Assembly (NCBI GenBank): GCA_964428795.1
Contig: CAYRZL010000101.1
Span: 1-8,553 of the forward strand
DNA from: CAYRZL01 sp964428795
GTDB taxonomy: Bacteria > Bacillota > Clostridia > Lachnospirales > Lachnospiraceae
DNA: 8,553 nucleotides
Direction: 5' to 3'
Of the stretch, positions 6,471-8,553 are shown piece by piece. Numbering within the stretch: position 1 is the first letter of the stretch; every line of letters starts with the position of its first letter. Both the position numbers and the translations under genes were made by a program. The notes beneath the pieces were generated by a model. That model saw only the letters and a list, made by a program, of their open reading frames with translations, was not told the origin of the DNA and made no database searches.

Positions 6471-8267
6471 TCAGATTTCTATATACTGATTCCTTTTTTC
6501 TTTGCTCCATTTACAGGTATCTATCGCTTTACATGAAAAACAGCTGCGTGATAAATGATCCGCCTGCACAATGTAATACGCCAGATTTCTCACTCCGCTC
6601 TTCAAAATCTCATCCTTTTTTCGATGCATCCCAATCGCCCGCAAAATTTCCTCTCTGCGTTTTTCAGGATATGCAATATCTTCCAGAATCTGCTTTGCAA
6701 GCTTCACTCCTGCCTCCACATGAGATACGCCATGCTCATATTGCTGCGCTCTGCCGATATCATGGAGAAGCGCACACACATACATATCCGTCTTTTGCAT
6801 CCGGCACAGTTTTCCTTCATCTTCCAGATATTTGATCCACGCTATACGCGCCACGTCTAAAAGATGCTCCAACTGATGATAGCAATAGATACGGTCCGCT
6901 TCCAATTCCCCAATCCGTTTCAGCGTATCTGCAAACAGAGAATGATGAAGCACCAGATTTATATAGTCTGTTTTCCGTTTTTCATATTCCAGATCAACTT
7001 CCTTCAAATAGGAAAGAGAACCAAACGCCAAAATCCGCCTGCCCGTTCTTTCTGCCTCTTCTATGGCACGCCAGACTGCATCCTTTATTTTTGGCGCATG
7101 TTCCGAGCACCCGCCTTTTCCCCGGATCAGCTCCGCCAGACTTTCTCCATCCATAGCTCTCGGATTATCCGGAGTTACCGTAATGATCCGCTCCGCCTTC
7201 GGAAGCATCTCATCCAATATCTGACACACCGCCTTATCAGCAAGCACTCCCATAATGCAGATCAACTTTTCTCCCGGGAAACAAAATTCAAGTGTCTCTC
7301 TCAGTTTCTTTGCCGCATCCGGATTATGGGCACCGTCTATATAGAAATCCGGTTTTGAACCAAGCTTTGAAAAACGTCCTTTCCAGACAGCAGACTCCAA
7401 TCCTGCACAGATCGTCTCCTGCGTGATCGCTGGAAAACTCTGCCGGAGCACATGGGCAGCTTCTATGGCACAAATCGCATTTTCAATCTGATATCTGCCA
7501 CCCATACGGAGACGATAGCCTTCACGCAATGGGGGAGCACTGTGATACGAGAACTGTATATATTCACCCCTCATGCTTATCTGCTCCGCATGTTCCGCAT
7601 CCGCCCAGATCAGCGTACTCTTTGTTTCCAGACACTTCTTACGAATTACCTGGCACACCTCATCACTTCGCCTTACTGCCACCACCGGACAGTCCGGTTT
7701 TATGATCCCTGCTTTGACATTTGCAATCGCTTCCAATGTATCTCCCAAATACTGCATATGATCCATACTGATAGAAGTAAGAACTGACAGTATGGGACTT
7801 TCTATCACATTTGTGGCATCCTCCGCACCGCCCATCCCTACTTCAAGCAAAACCACATCACAGTTCTTTTTGGCATACAACACAAACGCTGCAGCGGTCT
7901 CCACCTCAAATCTGGTAGGATGCGGCTTTCCTGCTTTCACCAACCGCTCACAGGCTGCCTTTACCTGTGTAAACGCCTCTGCCAGCTCTGCACGATCTGC
8001 CGGAGCATCATCATACCAGAAGATTTCTTCATAACAGAACACTTCCGGCGAGGAAAACCGTCCCACATGATATCCTGCCTGACGGAAAACGGACAACAAA
8101 AAAGCACCGACAGAGCCCTTTCCGTTGGTACCTGCAATATGCACAACAGCTAAGGTATCCTGTACATTTCCAAGCTCTTCCATAAGATTACGGATATTTC
8201 CGAGCCCCGGTACGATTCCATATTTTTTTGTTTCCTCAATAAAACGCAGGCTTTCTCCATAATTCAT
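6471..8267 (-). CDS. folC: FolC (dihydrofolate/folylpolyglutamate synthase) fused to an HD phosphohydrolase domain
   Basis: A 598-residue cytoplasmic fusion, compared with about 420-430 for FolC alone. Residues 1-425 are FolC, adding glutamate to dihydropteroate or folates with ATP: ATP loop HIAGTNGKGSVG (43-54), EVGMGGAEDATN (142-153), SMDH (167-170), GRF (298-300) and DGAHNP (311-316). The SPH and GGRLDATN elements of classical FolC are replaced by SPEVFCYEE (73-81) and GGAEDATN, a variant I associate with Clostridia. Residues about 435-575 are an HD domain with likely metal ligands His467, His502-Asp503 (LLHDIG) and Asp570 (QADHLSR), plus His548. A cysteine-rich tail CFSCKAIDTC (576-585) follows. 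The HD domain's substrate is unknown; context suggests a pterin phosphate. The start has AAAGGA 8 bases upstream. The gene begins the folate cluster, with promoter and terminator elements in its leader, and ends at a strong terminator. Confidence 0.94.
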   Translation of the reverse strand: MNYGESLRFIEETKKYGIVPGLGNIRNLMEELGNVQDTLAVVHIAGTNGKGSVGAFLLSVFRQAGYHVGRFSSPEVFCYEEIFWYDDAPADRAELAEAFTQVKAACERLVKAGKPHPTRFEVETAAAFVLYAKKNCDVVLLEVGMGGAEDATNVIESPILSVLTSISMDHMQYLGDTLEAIANVKAGIIKPDCPVVAVRRSDEVCQVIRKKCLETKSTLIWADAEHAEQISMRGEYIQFSYHSAPPLREGYRLRMGGRYQIENAICAIEAAHVLRQSFPAITQETICAGLESAVWKGRFSKLGSKPDFYIDGAHNPDAAKKLRETLEFCFPGEKLICIMGVLADKAVCQILDEMLPKAERIITVTPDNPRAMDGESLAELIRGKGGCSEHAPKIKDAVWRAIEEAERTGRRILAFGSLSYLKEVDLEYEKRKTDYINLVLHHSLFADTLKRIGELEADRIYCYHQLEHLLDVARIAWIKYLEDEGKLCRMQKTDMYVCALLHDIGRAQQYEHGVSHVEAGVKLAKQILEDIAYPEKRREEILRAIGMHRKKDEILKSGVRNLAYYIVQADHLSRSCFSCKAIDTCKWSKEKRNQYIEI

Positions 8268-8275
8268 GATTCATT

Positions 8276-8307
8276 TCCTTTCGTATCGAAAAAGGAGACA
8301 AAACTCC
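8276..8307 (-). promoter_or_regulatory. Competing hairpins at the folC ribosome site
   Basis: In minus-strand RNA, UCCUUU (8291-8296) can pair with AAAGGA (8276-8281), which is the folC ribosome site; the stem is extended by a CG/CG pair over a UAU-complement loop. CTCC (8294-8297) can instead pair with GGAG (8304-8307), giving a 4-pair hairpin followed by Us. The two are mutually exclusive, as in a small translational switch. Stems are short, so this is tentative. Confidence 0.35.
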
Positions 8308-8317
8308 AGATAACTGC

Positions 8318-8351
8318 AAAAAAATGGGAGACTCGCCGAAACGAATCCCCC
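8318..8351 (-). terminator. Rho-independent terminator between hppA and folC
   Basis: Minus-strand GGGGGATTCG (8342-8351) pairs with CGAGTCTCCC (8326-8335), a ten-pair stem with two G-U pairs over the loop TTTCGG, then A and seven Ts (8318-8324). It ends hppA read-through. A good promoter lies between hppA and this hairpin, so it also sits in the leader of the folate transcript and could act as an attenuator. Confidence 0.8.
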
Positions 8352-8358
8352 TTATTAT

Positions 8359-8379
8359 ATCATGATTTTCATTCATGAT
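8359..8379. promoter_or_regulatory. Palindromic dyad over the expected folC transcription start
   Basis: ATCATGA (8359-8365) and TCATGAT (8373-8379) form a perfect 7-base inverted repeat with a 7-base spacer. It begins 5 bases downstream of the proposed -10, so it covers the likely start site. This is a suitable operator position for a repressor; the protein is not known. AT-rich sequence makes chance possible. Confidence 0.35.
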
Positions 8380-8383
8380 CTAC

Positions 8384-8412
8384 ATTATAACATACATTTC
8401 TGATTATGCGAA
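8384..8412 (-). promoter_or_regulatory. Promoter of the folate cluster
   Basis: On the minus strand TATAAT (8384-8389) is a perfect -10 preceded by TGT (extended -10), with TTCGCA (8407-8412; 4 of 6) spaced exactly 17 bases. Transcription would start near 8377, giving folC a leader of about 110 bases that contains the terminator at 8318-8351. Confidence 0.6.
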
Positions 8413-8421
8413 TCTACCGGT

Positions 8422-8553
8422 TTACAAGATTCCTCCGATTGCAAGGAACAACGGAGCAAATACCAGGGATACGATCGTCATCAGCTTGATCAGGATGTTG
8501 ATGGACGGACCTGAAGTATCCTTGAACGGATCACCTACGGTATCACCAACAAC
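8422..8553 (-). CDS. hppA: Membrane-bound ion-pumping pyrophosphatase (C-terminal part only)
   Basis: The last 43 codons of a gene that begins beyond the right edge. The peptide reads VVGDTVGDPFKDTSGPSINI, then a hydrophobic helix LIKLMTIVSLVFAPLF ending GGIL. GDTVGDPFKDTSGPSINILIK is the highly conserved C-terminal cytoplasmic motif of membrane pyrophosphatases; its Asp and Lys residues help bind magnesium pyrophosphate, and the last helix is transmembrane. These enzymes pump protons or sodium using pyrophosphate hydrolysis. The ion-selecting residues and the K+-dependence position are outside the window, so the type cannot be told. It is unrelated to folate synthesis, though FolP releases pyrophosphate, and is separated from folC by a terminator. 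Confidence 0.93.
   Translation of the reverse strand, partial: VVGDTVGDPFKDTSGPSINILIKLMTIVSLVFAPLFLAIGGIL

Noticed and set aside
6443..6860. Plus-strand ORFs of 130 and 101 residues opposite the HD domain
   Set aside because: They are shadows of the HD coding region, with the HD ligands and cysteine tail accounting for the sequence.
6864..7358. 164-residue plus-strand ORF
   Set aside because: It is antisense to folC-HD, with composition (rich in Arg, Ile, Phe, His) typical of shadow frames and no supporting ribosome site.
8268..8421. Tetrahydrofolate riboswitch in the folC leader
   Set aside because: Expected because folate genes in Clostridia often carry one, but I could not find its conserved core or pseudoknot pairing; only simple hairpins are visible.

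Overview
The window looks like chromosomal DNA of a low-to-mid GC Firmicute, most likely Lachnospiraceae (Blautia-like is a guess). The reasons are the strong AGGAGG-type ribosome binding sites, the TATAAT-type promoters, and several protein forms I associate with that family: a divergent PurA, a FolC fused to an HD domain, a FolB-FolK fusion, and a membrane pyrophosphatase. No taxonomic search was possible.

All confident genes lie on the minus strand, so transcription runs from high to low coordinates. From the right edge: the last 43 codons of a membrane proton/sodium-pumping pyrophosphatase (hppA); a non-coding leader with a promoter, a dyad, an intrinsic terminator and a possible SD-masking hairpin; folC fused to an HD domain; a 238-base spacer holding a small RNA-like element on the plus strand; folP; a folB-folK fusion; a MATE transporter; a hotdog thioesterase; a LysR regulator; purA; and the first 35 codons of a class I glutamine amidotransferase (PuuD-like) running off the left edge. 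No gap exceeds 300 bases. No tRNA, rRNA, CRISPR array or insertion sequence was seen.

The centre is a de novo folate cluster. FolB and FolK turn dihydroneopterin into hydroxymethyl-dihydropterin pyrophosphate. FolP joins this to p-aminobenzoate. FolC adds glutamate to give dihydrofolate and then polyglutamates. FolE (GTP cyclohydrolase) is not in the window, and neither is a Nudix FolQ for the step between FolE and FolB. The HD phosphohydrolase domain fused to FolC is a reasonable candidate for that missing dephosphorylation, by analogy with archaeal MptB. The MATE and thioesterase genes follow with no clear terminator and may be co-transcribed, but their link to folate is unproven.

The most unusual stretch is 6250-6467. 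It carries a plus-strand extended -10 promoter, a hairpin covering half of a perfect Shine-Dalgarno, and a tiny hydrophobic ORF cut by two in-frame TAG codons. These are the remains of what looks like a short membrane-peptide (type I toxin-like) element. Its terminator hairpin now works best for the opposite strand, ending folC-HD, and a plausible folP promoter lies antisense inside it.
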